Assembly (NCBI RefSeq): GCF_029639405.1
Contig: NZ_CP121274.1
Span: 2,170,001-2,234,000, forward strand
DNA length: 64,000 nucleotides
Direction: 5' to 3'
From: Microbacterium proteolyticum
GTDB taxonomy: Bacteria > Actinomycetota > Actinomycetes > Actinomycetales > Microbacteriaceae
Part shown: positions 1-8,977 of the stretch, piece after piece
How positions within the stretch are numbered: the first letter of the stretch is position 1
How the letters are laid out: each line of letters opens with the position of its first letter
Made by a program: the position numbers and the translations under genes
Notes under the pieces: generated by a model
Database searches by the model: none
Told to the model about the DNA's origin: nothing
Seen by the model: only the letters and a program-made list of their open reading frames with translations

Positions 1-364
1 AGCGGAGCACGCCGGTGATGGTCTTGCCGTAGTTCTGCTTCTCGCCCCACGCACCGTACGCCTCGTGCACCGCGTGGTCGGGGTCGCTCAGCAGCGGGAA
101 GGTGAGTCCGTCGCTGTCGCGGAACGCCCGCAGCTTCTCGGGGGTGTCGCGAGAGACGCCGAGGACGGTGTACCCCGCGCCCTGGAGCGAGGCGAGGCTG
201 TCGCGGAAGTCGCACGCCTGCGTCGTGCACCCGGGCGTCTGCGCCGCGGGATAGAAGTACACGATCACCCGGCGACCGCGGAAGTCGCTGAGCGAGACGG
301 GGTGCTCGTCCTGGTCGAGCAGGGTGAAATCGGGAGCGGCCTGGCCGGCTTCGAGGGTCGTCAC
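1..364 (-). CDS. bcp: Thioredoxin-dependent peroxiredoxin, BCP/PrxQ type (partial, 3' end off window)
   Basis: Cytoplasmic thiol peroxidase that reduces hydrogen peroxide and organic hydroperoxides at the expense of thioredoxin. About 121 residues are visible; the C-terminal part lies beyond the left edge. The N-terminal strand APDFTLLDQ and the motif TPGCTTQACDFRD carry the peroxidatic Cys (about residue 46) and, five residues on, the resolving Cys (about 51) typical of the BCP subgroup. The GTG start follows GGAGGG and overlaps the rsgA stop as GTGA, so this is the third gene of an aroA-rsgA-bcp unit. Its place near sigR-rsrA suits an oxidative-stress neighbourhood, but it is transcribed the other way. 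Confidence 0.93.
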   Translation of the reverse strand, partial: MTTLEAGQAAPDFTLLDQDEHPVSLSDFRGRRVIVYFYPAAQTPGCTTQACDFRDSLASLQGAGYTVLGVSRDTPEKLRAFRDSDGLTFPLLSDPDHAVHEAYGAWGEKQNYGKTITGVLR

Positions 365-1422
365 CCCTCCAGCCTAGAACGCTCGATCGACTGGAACGTC
401 GTGAGGAGCCGCTGCAGCGAGTCCAGTCGTGCCGCCGCTCCCGGACCCAGGCGACCGGATGCCACGGCCTCGATGATCGCGCAGTCGGGGGCGTCGGGCA
501 GGTGCGTGCAGCCGCGCGGGCACTCCTCGGCCACTTCGGCGAGGTCGGTGAAGGCGGCGAGGACGTTCGCGGGGTTGACGTGCCCCAGGCCGAACGAGCG
601 CACGCCCGGGGTGTCGATGACCCACCCCGACCCGGCCGGGCCGCGGTAGCGCAGCGAGACCGTCGACGACGAGGTATGGCGCCCCCGCCCCGTCACCTCG
701 TTGACGTGACCCGTCGCGCGCACCGAGCCCGTCAGCGCGTTCACGAGCGTGGACTTGCCGACGCCGGAGTGCCCGACGAACACCGTCGAGTGCCCGACGA
801 GGGCCTCGCCGATGCGCTCGAGCGGCATGGCGTCCTGCCCGCTGGTGAACACGCGGAGGTCGACGCCGTCGAAGTGCGAGAGGAACTCGCTCGGGTCGGC
901 CAGGTCGGTCTTGGTCACCACGAGCAACGGACGGATGCCGGCATCCAGGGCCGCGACGAGGTAGCGGTCGACGAGGCGTTCGCGCGGCTCGGGGTCGGCG
1001 GCGGCGACGACGATGAGCATCTGGTCGGCGTTGGCCACGATGACGCGTTCGACCTGGTCGGTGTCGTCGGCGCTGCGGCGCAGCAGCGACGTGCGCTCCT
1101 CGATCCCGATGATGCGCGCGAGCGTCCCGTCGTCGCCGGAGAGGTCGCCGACGACCCGGGCGCGGTCGCCGTTGACGATGGCCTGCTTGCGCAGTTCGCG
1201 CGCGCGGGTCGCGAGGACGCGGCGTTCGTCGGGACCGTCCTCGTCGACGAGCACCGTGTAGCGTCCGCGGTCCACGCCCAGCACGCGCGCGATCTGCGCG
1301 TCGGCGTGCGCGGGGCGACGCTTGGTCCGCGGTCGGTTCGCCTTGGGGTTCGGGCGGACCCGGACCGACGACTCGTCGAACTCGAGATCGTCGTCGTCGG
1401 CTGCGTCGTCGAGCCAGCTCAC
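361..1422 (-). CDS. rsgA: Ribosome small subunit-dependent GTPase A
   Basis: Circularly permuted GTPase that binds the 30S subunit and acts late in its maturation. The 353-residue protein has an OB-like domain (about 40-115) and then permuted G motifs: TKTD (G4, 170-173), GHSGVGKST (G1 P-loop, 217-225) and DTPG (G3, 270-273). A C-terminal zinc knuckle uses C301, C305, H307 and C314. The acidic N-terminus (runs of D/E in residues 5-18) followed by a basic stretch is common in actinobacterial members. The GTG start lies 3 nt after the aroA stop, so the two are co-transcribed, and the 3' end overlaps bcp by 4 nt. Family identity is clear from the motif order. Confidence 0.96.
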   Translation of the reverse strand: MSWLDDAADDDDLEFDESSVRVRPNPKANRPRTKRRPAHADAQIARVLGVDRGRYTVLVDEDGPDERRVLATRARELRKQAIVNGDRARVVGDLSGDDGTLARIIGIEERTSLLRRSADDTDQVERVIVANADQMLIVVAAADPEPRERLVDRYLVAALDAGIRPLLVVTKTDLADPSEFLSHFDGVDLRVFTSGQDAMPLERIGEALVGHSTVFVGHSGVGKSTLVNALTGSVRATGHVNEVTGRGRHTSSSTVSLRYRGPAGSGWVIDTPGVRSFGLGHVNPANVLAAFTDLAEVAEECPRGCTHLPDAPDCAIIEAVASGRLGPGAAARLDSLQRLLTTFQSIERSRLEG

Positions 1423-1425
1423 GCG

Positions 1426-2769
1426 TCAGTCCGTGGCATCCGGGCCCAGCATCGTCTGCCAGAGGGCCGCGAACTGCGGCAGGGTCTTCGCGGTCGTGCC
1501 GATGTCGTCGATGACGACGCCGGGGACGCGCAGACCGATCAGGGCGCCGGTGGTGGCCATGCGGTGGTCGTGGTGCGCCTTCCACCCGCCGCCGCCGAGC
1601 GGGACGGGCACGATGCGGATGCCGTCCTCGAGCTCGTGCGCCTCGCCGCCGATCCCGCGGAGGTTGCCGACGAGGGCTGCGATCCGGTCGGTCTCGTGCC
1701 CGCGGATGTGCCCGATGCCGTGGAGCGTCGTCGGGCCGTCGGCGAAGGCCGCGAGGCCGAAGATCGTCGGGGCCAGTTCTCCGGCTGCCGAGAGGTCGAG
1801 TTCGGCGCCCAGGATGGTGTCGCCCGCCGTCACGGTGAGCGTGCCACCGCGGCGGCTGACGTGTGCGCCCATCTCGCTCAGGATCTCGGGGAGCAGCGCA
1901 CCCGGCTGGGTGCTGTGGGCGGGCCACCCCGTCACGGACACGGAGCCGCCGGTGACCATGGCCGCGGCCAGGAACGGCGCCGCGTTGGAGAGGTCGGGCT
2001 CGATCGCGACGTCCTTCGCGCGGATCGGTCCGGCCGGCACGATCCATTCGCCGACCGCGGGGCGTTCGACGTGGACGCCGCGGTGCGCGAGGGACTCCAC
2101 CGTCATGTCGATGTGAGGGATGCTCGGCAGCCGTGATCCGACGTGGCGCAGGTGGAGTCCGACGTCGAAACGGGGGGCGGCCAGGAGCAGCCCCGACACG
2201 AACTGGCTCGACTGGCTGGCGTCGATCTCGACCTCTCCGCCGCGGACGTGCCCGTGTCCGCGGACGGTGAAGGGGAGGGTCCAGCTGCCGCCGTCGTCGA
2301 TGTCGACGCCCACCTCGCGGAGGGCGGAGACCATGGCGCCCATGGGGCGGTGCAGTGCGCTTTCGTGGGCCGTGACGAAGACGTCGCCGCGCGCGAGTCC
2401 GGCCACCGGCGTCACGAACCGCATGACGGTGCCGGCCTGGCCGCAGTCGACGGTCGCGGCGCCCGTGAAGGAGGACGGCGGGGTGACCCGCAGGTCGGGG
2501 CCGAACGGGGAACCCTCGTCGACCTCCTCGATCCCGACGCCGAGCGTCCGCAGGGCGTCGATCATGCGGGCGGAGTCGTCGGAGTGCAGGGGGGCGTGCA
2601 GCACGCCCGGGCCGTCGGCGAGGGCCGCGAGCACCAGTTCGCGGTTGGTGAGGGACTTCGACCCGGGCACCGTGACCGTGGCATCCACCGCGGTGCGCGC
2701 CACGGGCGCACCCCATTCGCCGCGCGGCGCGGCGGTCGGGGAAAGGGGGGAATACCCGTGGTCGCTCAT
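1426..2769 (-). CDS. aroA: 3-phosphoshikimate 1-carboxyvinyltransferase (EPSP synthase)
   Basis: Transfers enolpyruvate from PEP to shikimate-3-phosphate, the sixth step of the shikimate pathway to aromatic amino acids. The 447-residue protein has the expected length and the class signatures [16 protein letters not shown] (about 35-50), GTVMRFVTP and [11 protein letters not shown]. It leads the minus-strand aroA-rsgA-bcp unit. The ATG start lies inside the divergent sigR promoter (2749-2774), so the first codons double as that promoter's DNA; a shorter N-terminus, nearer [19 protein letters not shown], is possible. The neighbourhood of aroA, rsgA and a SigR/SigH-type sigma factor is shared with Streptomyces and Mycobacterium. 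Confidence 0.96.
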   Translation of the reverse strand: MSDHGYSPLSPTAAPRGEWGAPVARTAVDATVTVPGSKSLTNRELVLAALADGPGVLHAPLHSDDSARMIDALRTLGVGIEEVDEGSPFGPDLRVTPPSSFTGAATVDCGQAGTVMRFVTPVAGLARGDVFVTAHESALHRPMGAMVSALREVGVDIDDGGSWTLPFTVRGHGHVRGGEVEIDASQSSQFVSGLLLAAPRFDVGLHLRHVGSRLPSIPHIDMTVESLAHRGVHVERPAVGEWIVPAGPIRAKDVAIEPDLSNAAPFLAAAMVTGGSVSVTGWPAHSTQPGALLPEILSEMGAHVSRRGGTLTVTAGDTILGAELDLSAAGELAPTIFGLAAFADGPTTLHGIGHIRGHETDRIAALVGNLRGIGGEAHELEDGIRIVPVPLGGGGWKAHHDHRMATTGALIGLRVPGVVIDDIGTTAKTLPQFAALWQTMLGPDATD

Positions 2770-2774
2770 CGGTT
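2749..2774 (+). promoter_or_regulatory. SigR-type autoregulatory promoter of sigR-rsrA
   Basis: GGAAT at 2749-2753, exactly 18 nt, then GTT at 2772-2774: a full match to the SigR/SigH consensus GGAAT-N18/19-GTT known from Streptomyces and Mycobacterium. Transcription would start near 2782, ahead of a GAAAGGGG ribosome site (2786-2793) and the GTG at 2801. This predicts positive autoregulation of sigR-rsrA under disulfide stress. The element overlaps the 5' end of aroA. Confidence 0.8.
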
Positions 2775-2800
2775 TCTACCCTACTGAAAGGGGACGACAC

Positions 2801-3463
2801 GTGACCGCACTTCTCGAGCGCCCGGCGCTGCGATGGCCCGAACATACCCTCGACGTAGACTTGCCGTCGATGGATGACACGGCAGATGCGACGGAGCCTC
2901 GCGCGCAGTTCGAACAGCAGGCGCTGCCCTTCATGGACCAGCTCTATGCGGCGGCGATGCGTATGACGCGCAACCCGGCCGATGCGGCCGACCTCGTGCA
3001 GGAGACCTTCGTCAAGGCCTTCGGATCGTGGTCGTCGTTCACGCAGGGCACCAACCTCAAGGCGTGGCTGTACCGCATCCTGACGAACACGTACATCAAC
3101 ACGTATCGCAAGAAGCAGCGCGAGCCGTACCAGAGCGCCATCGACGACCTCGAGGACTGGCAGCTCGGCGGAGCCGAGTCCACCACGGCCACGAGCGCCC
3201 GCTCGGCCGAGGCCGAAGCGATCGACCACATGCCCGCGTCCGTCGTCAAGGACGCGCTGCAGTCGATCCCCGAGGATTTCCGGATGGCGGTGTACCTCGC
3301 CGACGTCGAGGGCTTCGCCTACCAGGAGATCGCCGACATCATGAAGACACCGATCGGCACGGTCATGAGCCGTCTGCACCGCGGCAGGCGGCTGCTGCGC
3401 GACCTGCTGTCGGACTACGCGAAGGAGCGCGGCATCCAGGCCGCGACGGGAGTGAAGAAATGA
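2801..3463 (+). CDS. sigR: ECF RNA polymerase sigma factor, SigR/SigH (thiol-oxidative stress) type
   Basis: Alternative sigma factor that directs transcription of thiol-homeostasis genes when released from its redox-sensing anti-sigma partner. The 220-residue protein shows region 2 (about 42-80, with [14 protein letters not shown] and [11 protein letters not shown]) and region 4 (about 150-205, with [20 protein letters not shown]). The GTG at 2801 follows GAAAGGGG and a matching SigR promoter. An in-frame ATG at 2870 would give a shorter form and recalls the two SigR isoforms of Streptomyces, but nothing here proves it is used. The stop overlaps the rsrA start (ATGA). Confidence 0.95.
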   Translation: MTALLERPALRWPEHTLDVDLPSMDDTADATEPRAQFEQQALPFMDQLYAAAMRMTRNPADAADLVQETFVKAFGSWSSFTQGTNLKAWLYRILTNTYINTYRKKQREPYQSAIDDLEDWQLGGAESTTATSARSAEAEAIDHMPASVVKDALQSIPEDFRMAVYLADVEGFAYQEIADIMKTPIGTVMSRLHRGRRLLRDLLSDYAKERGIQAATGVKK

Positions 3464-3702
3464 GCGACTGCGGCTGCGAGCAGGCACGACGCGACCTCGA
3501 GGAGTACCTCCGCAACGAGGTGTGCAAGACCGAGCACAACGACATCCGTGAGCACCTCGAGAACTGCCCCGGGTGCCAGGACGAGGCGCTCGTGGCACGC
3601 ACGCTGACCGAGGTCGTGGCACGGGCGTGCAAGGAGACGGCGCCCGACGAGCTGCGCGATCAGGTGCTGGCCCGCCTCCGTTCGGTGCAAGCCACCCACT
3701 GA
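3460..3702 (+). CDS. rsrA: Zinc-binding redox anti-sigma factor, RsrA/RshA type
   Basis: Small (80 aa) ZAS-family anti-sigma factor that holds SigR inactive in reducing conditions and lets go when its cysteines form disulfides. The core motif HLENCPGC (H-x3-C-x2-C) is present, with further cysteines near the N-terminus (CGC) and in the middle (VCK), giving a set consistent with zinc and redox switching. It overlaps sigR by ATGA, so the two are translated in a coupled way at matched levels. The length equals that of known RsrA proteins, and the pairing makes the assignment secure. Confidence 0.93.
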   Translation: MSDCGCEQARRDLEEYLRNEVCKTEHNDIREHLENCPGCQDEALVARTLTEVVARACKETAPDELRDQVLARLRSVQATH

Positions 3703-3749
3703 TCCCGCGTCGTCCGGCGCCGGGGCGCCGCCCTCCGTAGGCTGGGGGC

Positions 3750-5048
3750 ATGGCCCCATCGCAGACCTCGACACTTCCTCTGGATGCCGAATCCTCGGCG
3801 GCGCTGGCCCGGACCGGGCTCGAGTACGCCCTCGTCGACGCGGACGGAGACGGTTTCCCGCCGTTCCTGACGTCCGTGGCGCGCGGGTTCCTCGGTGAAG
3901 AGCCGACGCCCGAGCAGATCGAGAGTTCTCGTTCGGCGCTTCGGGCCCGACGACTGACGGGGGTGTTCGACCGCGCCGGTGAGCAGCCGGACGCTCCGGT
4001 CGCGACCGTGGACTCCTGGATCAGCGAGCTGACGGTGTCGCCGGAACGCACCCTGCCGATCTGGTCGATCAGCGCCGTCACGGTCGCCCCCACCCATCGT
4101 CGCCGCGGGATCGCGACGGCGATGCTCACGGGCGAGCTGCGGACCGCGGCAGCCGCCGGCTACGCGCTCGCGGGGCTCACGGTGACCGAGGCCACGATCT
4201 ACGGGCGCTGGGGCTTCTCCCCGGCCGCCTGGGCGTCCCACGTGGTCGTCGACACGCGTCGCGCGCGGTGGACGGGTCCGGTCGCCCCCGGCCGTCTCGA
4301 CTTCGTCCCGCGCGAGAGCCTGCCGGAGCGCCTCACCGCCGTGCACGAGCGGATGCGGGTGCGCCGCCCCGGTGCCGTCCCCGGTTGGGAAGGGCGGTGG
4401 CGCGGCATCGCGGGCCTCACCCCGGAGGCGCCGGATGCCAAGAAGGTCCGTGCCGTGGCGTACCGCGATCCCGAGGGGGTGGAGCGCGGCATCCTGGTCT
4501 ACACGATCGCCGAGCGCGAGGAGTACACGGAGCACGAGCTCCAGATCCGGGCGCTCTTCGCCGACGGCGACGAGGCGCTCGCCGCGCTCTGGCGCTTCGC
4601 TCTCGAACACGATCTGGTCGGCCGCGTGACCGCCGAGCTCCAGCCGGCGGTGCCGCCGGTGCAGTGGATGGTCTCCGACCGCCGCGCGGTCACCGCGACG
4701 CTCACCGACCACCACTGGCTGCGGGTCCTCGATGTGCCGGGCGCACTGGCATCCCGTCGCTATTCCGGCCCGCTCGACCTGGTCTTCGGTGTGAGCGACC
4801 CGCTCGGGTTCGCCGACGGCGCGTGGCGCGTCCGCGTCGACGACTCGGGGGAGGCCGCCGTCGAGCGCAGCGACGCCGAGCCGGACGTGCGGATGCCTGT
4901 GGGCTCCCTCGCGTCTCTGCTCCTCGGGGGCGTGCGCGCGACCGAGCTCTCCACGGCGGGACTCGTGCACGGGGACGCCGCGCACCTCGGCGCGGTGGAC
5001 GGGGCGTTCGCACCGGCCGCGGCGCCGCTCCTGGACATCTGGTACTGA
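3750..5048 (+). CDS. GNAT N-acetyltransferase, Eis-like
   Basis: Member of the Eis (enhanced intracellular survival) family, whose studied members acetylate several amines of aminoglycosides or lysine side chains. The 432-residue protein has an N-terminal GNAT domain with the acetyl-CoA loop VAPTHRRRGIA (about 113-123), a second GNAT-like half, an SCP2-like C-terminal domain, and a C-terminal Tyr whose carboxylate would be the catalytic base as in Eis. A TAGGCT at 3738-3743, six bases before the ATG, and no Shine-Dalgarno suggest a leaderless mRNA. The next gene begins directly after the stop, so it opens an operon with the DUF2156 protein and esterase. The substrate here is unknown. Confidence 0.88.
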   Translation: MAPSQTSTLPLDAESSAALARTGLEYALVDADGDGFPPFLTSVARGFLGEEPTPEQIESSRSALRARRLTGVFDRAGEQPDAPVATVDSWISELTVSPERTLPIWSISAVTVAPTHRRRGIATAMLTGELRTAAAAGYALAGLTVTEATIYGRWGFSPAAWASHVVVDTRRARWTGPVAPGRLDFVPRESLPERLTAVHERMRVRRPGAVPGWEGRWRGIAGLTPEAPDAKKVRAVAYRDPEGVERGILVYTIAEREEYTEHELQIRALFADGDEALAALWRFALEHDLVGRVTAELQPAVPPVQWMVSDRRAVTATLTDHHWLRVLDVPGALASRRYSGPLDLVFGVSDPLGFADGAWRVRVDDSGEAAVERSDAEPDVRMPVGSLASLLLGGVRATELSTAGLVHGDAAHLGAVDGAFAPAAAPLLDIWY

Positions 5049-7607
5049 GTGTCGTCCACAGAGTCGCCGAGTAGCATCCCGCCGATGTCCGACGCCGCAC
5101 CCGCCCCCGCCGCCCCGCGGCGCGCGTGGCGTGCCCGCGAAAGGCTCGCCGCGCTGTCGCGGGCGGCTCGTCGCTTCGTCGCGACGCACCCGGTCTCGGT
5201 CGCGCTGGTGGTCGTGATCCTCTCGACCGCCGCTCTCACCGGCACCCTCTGGGGAGAGGACGCCTCGATCTGGGGCGCCGGACCCCTCGCGACCTTCGCC
5301 GCGGGGCGGTGGTGGACGCTGGTGACGGCCCTCGTGATCCCCGACTCCACGGTCGACGCGGTCGTGTCCGCGGCGCTCGCCATCTCGGTGCTGGCGTATG
5401 CGGAGCGGTTGCTCGGTTCGCGTCGGACGGCGGTGCTCCTCGGCGTCCTGGGGCTCGCTGGGCTGCTGACGGGCATCGGCTTCCACGCGGCCGCCTGGGC
5501 CGTGACCGACCTCCGACCGGTCGTGGCCGCCGAGGTGCCCGTCCTCGACCCGACGACCCCGATCGCCGGCGTCGTGATGGCCGCGACGGCCTTCGCGCCG
5601 ACGCTGTGGCGCCGGCGCGTGCGCCTCGTGGGCTTCGCCGCCCTCGCGCTGTTCGCGCTGTACGCCGGCGACGCCGATTCGTGGTACCGCCTGAGCGCCG
5701 CCGTGATCGGTCTCGGCGTCGGCGAGGTACTGGCCCGAGGCCGCGAGCGCCGCGCCTGGCATCGCAGCTCCACGCGCGAGACGCGGACCCTGCTCGCGCT
5801 GGTCGTCGCCGTCGTCGGCAGCGGGCCGCTCGTCGCGCTCATCAGCGGCGGGGGACGCGGTCCTCTGTCGCTCGTCGTCGACGCGTACACGCAGTACGAC
5901 GACGAACTGCTGGCGCGATGCGCCCGGGTGTCGTCGTCCGTGTGCGACGAGCAGCTGGCCCTCCTGATGACCCGCGGGCTCGGTCCGGCCCTCCTGGCCG
6001 TGACCCCCCTCGTGCTCATGCTCGTGGCCGCGTGGGGACTGCGGCTCGGGCGTCGTTCCGCCCTCTTCCTCGCGGTGTTCACCCTCGTGGCCTCCGCCGT
6101 CATCCCGGTGATCTCGTTGCTCGACGGTCGCCTGCTCATCGACCCCTGGGTCGACGGCAGCGGCGCCGAGTACGTGCTGTGGGCGGTGGCGACGGTGGTC
6201 ATCCCGCTCGTGCTCGCCGCGGTCCTCGTGGCCGCACGGGGCCGTTTCCCGGTACGGGCGACGCGACGCGCGGCCCGCACCGTGGCCGTCGTCATCGGTG
6301 TGGCCTTCGTCGCGTGCGCGACGACGTTCTTCGCCGTCGAGGCGTTGGGCCGCCGATCCTTCGAACGCGACCCCTCGGTGGGCGATCTCGTGGTCCTCAC
6401 CCTCCGGCGGTTCCTGCCACCGGCCTACACCAACCCCGCGGGGGCGGCGAACTTCCCGCACCACGGGCCGGCGCTCTTCGCCTACCAATGGGTGGGCGTG
6501 CTCTTCTGGGCCGTCGTGATCGCCGCGATCCTCTGGCTGTTCCGCCGCGTGCAGCGCCCCGACGCCGGTGACGCGCGCGTCTACCGCGAGCTTCTGCGGC
6601 GGGGGAGCGACACCCTCGGATTCCTCGGCACCTGGGCCGGCAACCGGCACTGGTACTCAGACGACCGGGACTGCGCGGTGGCGTACCGGCTGGTGGGCGA
6701 CGTGGCGCTGGCGGTGGCGGACCCGCTCGCGCCCGAGGGCCGACGACCGGAGGCGCTGCGGGCGTTCTCCGACTTCTGCGTCGAACACGGCTGGATACCG
6801 GCGTTCTACAGCGTGCACGAGGACACCGCCGCCGACCTCGAGGCCCTCGGGTGGCGTCATGTGCCCGTCGGTGTGGAGACCGTGATGGATCTGGCCGACC
6901 TCTCGTTCGCCGGCAAAGCCTGGCAGAAGGTCCGGCAGCCGCTCACGCGGGCGGAGCGCGAGGGCTACACCGCGGTGTGGACCCGATGGCGCGAGCTCAC
7001 CGTCCTGCAGGCCTCGCAGGTCGTCGCGATCGACGAGGAGTGGGTCGCCGACCGCGCCCTCCCCGAGATGGGTTTCACCCTGGGGTCGCTCGACGAGCTG
7101 CGCGACCGGGATGTCCGTCTGCTGCTCGCGGTCGGCCCGGACGGTCGCATCGAGGCCGTCACGAGCTGGATGCCGAGCTGGACCGACGGCGCGGTCACCG
7201 GCTGGACGCTCGACTTCATGCGGCGGCGGACGGACGGCCCGAACGGGATGATGGAGTTCCTCATCGCCAAAGCAGCGCTGCAGCTGCAGGAGGAGGGCGC
7301 GTCCGTTCTCAGCCTGTCCGGCGCACCGCTCGCCGAGGCTCCGGACGCGGCCGCGGACGGTGACCCGTCGGCGCTGCGCGCGTTGCTGCGCTGGCTCGCG
7401 GAGGTGCTGGAACCCGCCTACGGCTTCGCCTCGCTCTTCCGGTTCAAGGGCAAGTTCCGTCCCCGGTACCGGGAGCTGACGCTCGCGTACCGCGATCCGC
7501 TGCATCTCCCGGCGATCGGGGCGGCGGTCGGACGGGCCTACCTGCCCGATGCGTCACGTCGGGAGATCGTGGCCCTCGCCCGCTCGGCCTGGGGAGGTCG
7601 CCGATGA
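5049..7607 (+). CDS. MprF-like multi-spanning membrane protein with C-terminal DUF2156 domain
   Basis: 852-residue protein. The N-terminal 420 or so residues hold many transmembrane helices; the first part (for example GRWWTLVTALV) looks like a rhomboid-type fold without its catalytic residues. The C-terminal 330 residues form a DUF2156 domain, the catalytic GNAT-like module of aminoacyl-phosphatidylglycerol synthases (MprF, LysX), with WAGNRHWYSDD, NGMMEFLIAKAALQ and YGFASLFRFKGKF. The likely role is aminoacylation of a membrane lipid at the inner leaflet; substrate and amino acid cannot be read from the sequence. GTG at 5049 directly follows the upstream stop; an ATG at 5085 is an alternative start. 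It overlaps the esterase gene by ATGA. A paralog lies at 57268-59829. Confidence 0.82.
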   Translation: MSSTESPSSIPPMSDAAPAPAAPRRAWRARERLAALSRAARRFVATHPVSVALVVVILSTAALTGTLWGEDASIWGAGPLATFAAGRWWTLVTALVIPDSTVDAVVSAALAISVLAYAERLLGSRRTAVLLGVLGLAGLLTGIGFHAAAWAVTDLRPVVAAEVPVLDPTTPIAGVVMAATAFAPTLWRRRVRLVGFAALALFALYAGDADSWYRLSAAVIGLGVGEVLARGRERRAWHRSSTRETRTLLALVVAVVGSGPLVALISGGGRGPLSLVVDAYTQYDDELLARCARVSSSVCDEQLALLMTRGLGPALLAVTPLVLMLVAAWGLRLGRRSALFLAVFTLVASAVIPVISLLDGRLLIDPWVDGSGAEYVLWAVATVVIPLVLAAVLVAARGRFPVRATRRAARTVAVVIGVAFVACATTFFAVEALGRRSFERDPSVGDLVVLTLRRFLPPAYTNPAGAANFPHHGPALFAYQWVGVLFWAVVIAAILWLFRRVQRPDAGDARVYRELLRRGSDTLGFLGTWAGNRHWYSDDRDCAVAYRLVGDVALAVADPLAPEGRRPEALRAFSDFCVEHGWIPAFYSVHEDTAADLEALGWRHVPVGVETVMDLADLSFAGKAWQKVRQPLTRAEREGYTAVWTRWRELTVLQASQVVAIDEEWVADRALPEMGFTLGSLDELRDRDVRLLLAVGPDGRIEAVTSWMPSWTDGAVTGWTLDFMRRRTDGPNGMMEFLIAKAALQLQEEGASVLSLSGAPLAEAPDAAADGDPSALRALLRWLAEVLEPAYGFASLFRFKGKFRPRYRELTLAYRDPLHLPAIGAAVGRAYLPDASRREIVALARSAWGGRR

Positions 7608-8905
7608 ACCGTTTCTTCCTGTCGTTCGAGCTCATCGACTCGCCGCTGCTCGTCATCTGCGTCGTCGTGGCCGCGCTCGGCGTCCTCGTCGTCGTCCTGT
7701 GGCCGCCCCGACGGATCCTCCGGACGATCCTCGTCGGTCTGGGCGCCGGGGTCGTGATGTACGTCGTGGCCCGCGTGCTGGAGCACTTCGACGTCTTCCA
7801 GGGGCCCTTGCCCGCCGGTGCCGACTTCTGGGCCGCCGGCGGTGTCGCCGCGGCTGCGGTAGGCGTCGTTGGGATCTGCCGCCGGCCGTGGGTGCGCCGG
7901 ATCGGCGGTGTCGTCACCGTCCTCGCGGCCCTGCTGGCCGCGGCGCTGGGCGTGAATGCGTCCTACGGGGTGACGCACAACCTCGCCGCCATCCTCGGCG
8001 TGCAGGCTCTCGACCCGGCATCCCTCCCGCAACAGGAAGCCGCGGCGGGGGACCCCGCGACCCTCTACCAGACCTGGGAACCGCCCGCCGACATGCCCGC
8101 GAAGGGGACGGTCAGCGCCCTCACCGGCAGCACCAGGATCCCGACGGGACAGTACGCGGCGCGGGACGCCTCGCTCTACCTTCCCCCCGCGGCCCAGGTC
8201 GCGAATCCGCCGGCATTGCCGCTCCTGGTGTTCATGATGGGGCAGCCCGGATCACCCGACCCGACCTCGCTCGCGAAGGCACTCGACGCGTTCGCGGCGA
8301 CGAACAAGGGTCTCGCTCCCATCGCGATCGTCGTCGATCAGCTCACCGCCCCCGACCGCGACCCCGCGTGCGTCGACTCGAGCAAGTACGGTGCCGTCGC
8401 GACGTACATCAACCAGCTGGTTCCGCAATGGGCGGAGCAGAACCTCAACATCGTCAAGGACCACAAGTACTGGATCATCGGCGGCTTCTCCAACGGCGGC
8501 TCCTGCGCGGCCGTGTACGGCACGAAGTATCCCGAGACGTGGGGGCAGATGCTCGACGTCATGGGGAATGAGTTCCCCGGTTCGGAACATGTGGACCAGA
8601 CCGTGGCGGACGTGTACGGCGGCGACGCCGCCGCCTTCCAGGCGAACAAGCCGTCGGTCATCATGGCGGCTGCGGCGCCGGGCACGTACGCCGGGCACAC
8701 CGCCGTCTTCACGTGGGGCAGCCTCGACACCACCTATGGTCCGGGCCAGCTCGCGAACTCCCAGGCGGCGCAAGCGGCGGGATTCACGGTCCTCACCCAC
8801 ATCGTCAACGGAGCCGGGCACACCGGCGAGGCCCTCGACGGCAGCCTGGCCTACGCGATCCCGGCACTGGCTCCGGTTCTCGGGCTCGCCGCCCCGGCAT
8901 CCTGA
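7604..8905 (+). CDS. Membrane-anchored alpha/beta-hydrolase (esterase family)
   Basis: 433-residue protein with about four N-terminal transmembrane helices (within residues 10-120) and then an esterase domain that should face outward. The nucleophile elbow is GFSNGG, with a likely catalytic His in GHTGEAL near the C-terminus. The fold resembles the putative esterase (EsterD-like) family found in mycolyltransferase-like and enterochelin-esterase proteins. It overlaps the DUF2156 gene by ATGA, so the pair is probably made together. Aminoacyl-lipid synthases paired with lipid esterases are known elsewhere (for example PA0919 of Pseudomonas), which makes an aminoacyl-lipid hydrolase one plausible role; this is inference. 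A strong hairpin ends the operon. Confidence 0.8.
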   Translation: MNRFFLSFELIDSPLLVICVVVAALGVLVVVLWPPRRILRTILVGLGAGVVMYVVARVLEHFDVFQGPLPAGADFWAAGGVAAAAVGVVGICRRPWVRRIGGVVTVLAALLAAALGVNASYGVTHNLAAILGVQALDPASLPQQEAAAGDPATLYQTWEPPADMPAKGTVSALTGSTRIPTGQYAARDASLYLPPAAQVANPPALPLLVFMMGQPGSPDPTSLAKALDAFAATNKGLAPIAIVVDQLTAPDRDPACVDSSKYGAVATYINQLVPQWAEQNLNIVKDHKYWIIGGFSNGGSCAAVYGTKYPETWGQMLDVMGNEFPGSEHVDQTVADVYGGDAAAFQANKPSVIMAAAAPGTYAGHTAVFTWGSLDTTYGPGQLANSQAAQAAGFTVLTHIVNGAGHTGEALDGSLAYAIPALAPVLGLAAPAS

Positions 8906-8926
8906 GGCCCTTCCGCACCCGATCCT

Positions 8927-8973
8927 GTACGACGGAGGGGCCCGGTCGCAATGACCGGGCCCCTCCGTCGTAC
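8927..8973. terminator. Bidirectional hairpin terminator
   Basis: Perfect 21-bp stem (8927-8947 with 8953-8973) around a 5-nt loop, between the convergent esterase and kgd genes. No U-rich tail follows on either strand, as is common in G+C-rich actinobacteria. Confidence 0.8.
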
Positions 8974-8977
8974 CGCG

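Noticed and set aside
374..4129. Very long minus-strand reading frame (1251 codons) over aroA, sigR and others
   Set aside because: It is an antisense or off-frame run without stops, produced by high G+C; Arg/Pro/Gly-rich with no domain, and it crosses real genes with clear motifs.
3660..6650. Minus-strand frame of 996 codons opposite the Eis-like and DUF2156 genes
   Set aside because: Composition is Arg/Gly/His/Glu-rich shadow coding; the plus strand has recognised domains throughout.
8927..8973. Attachment site or transposon end
   Set aside because: It is a perfect hairpin between convergent genes with no duplicated target or linked recombinase; terminator is simpler.
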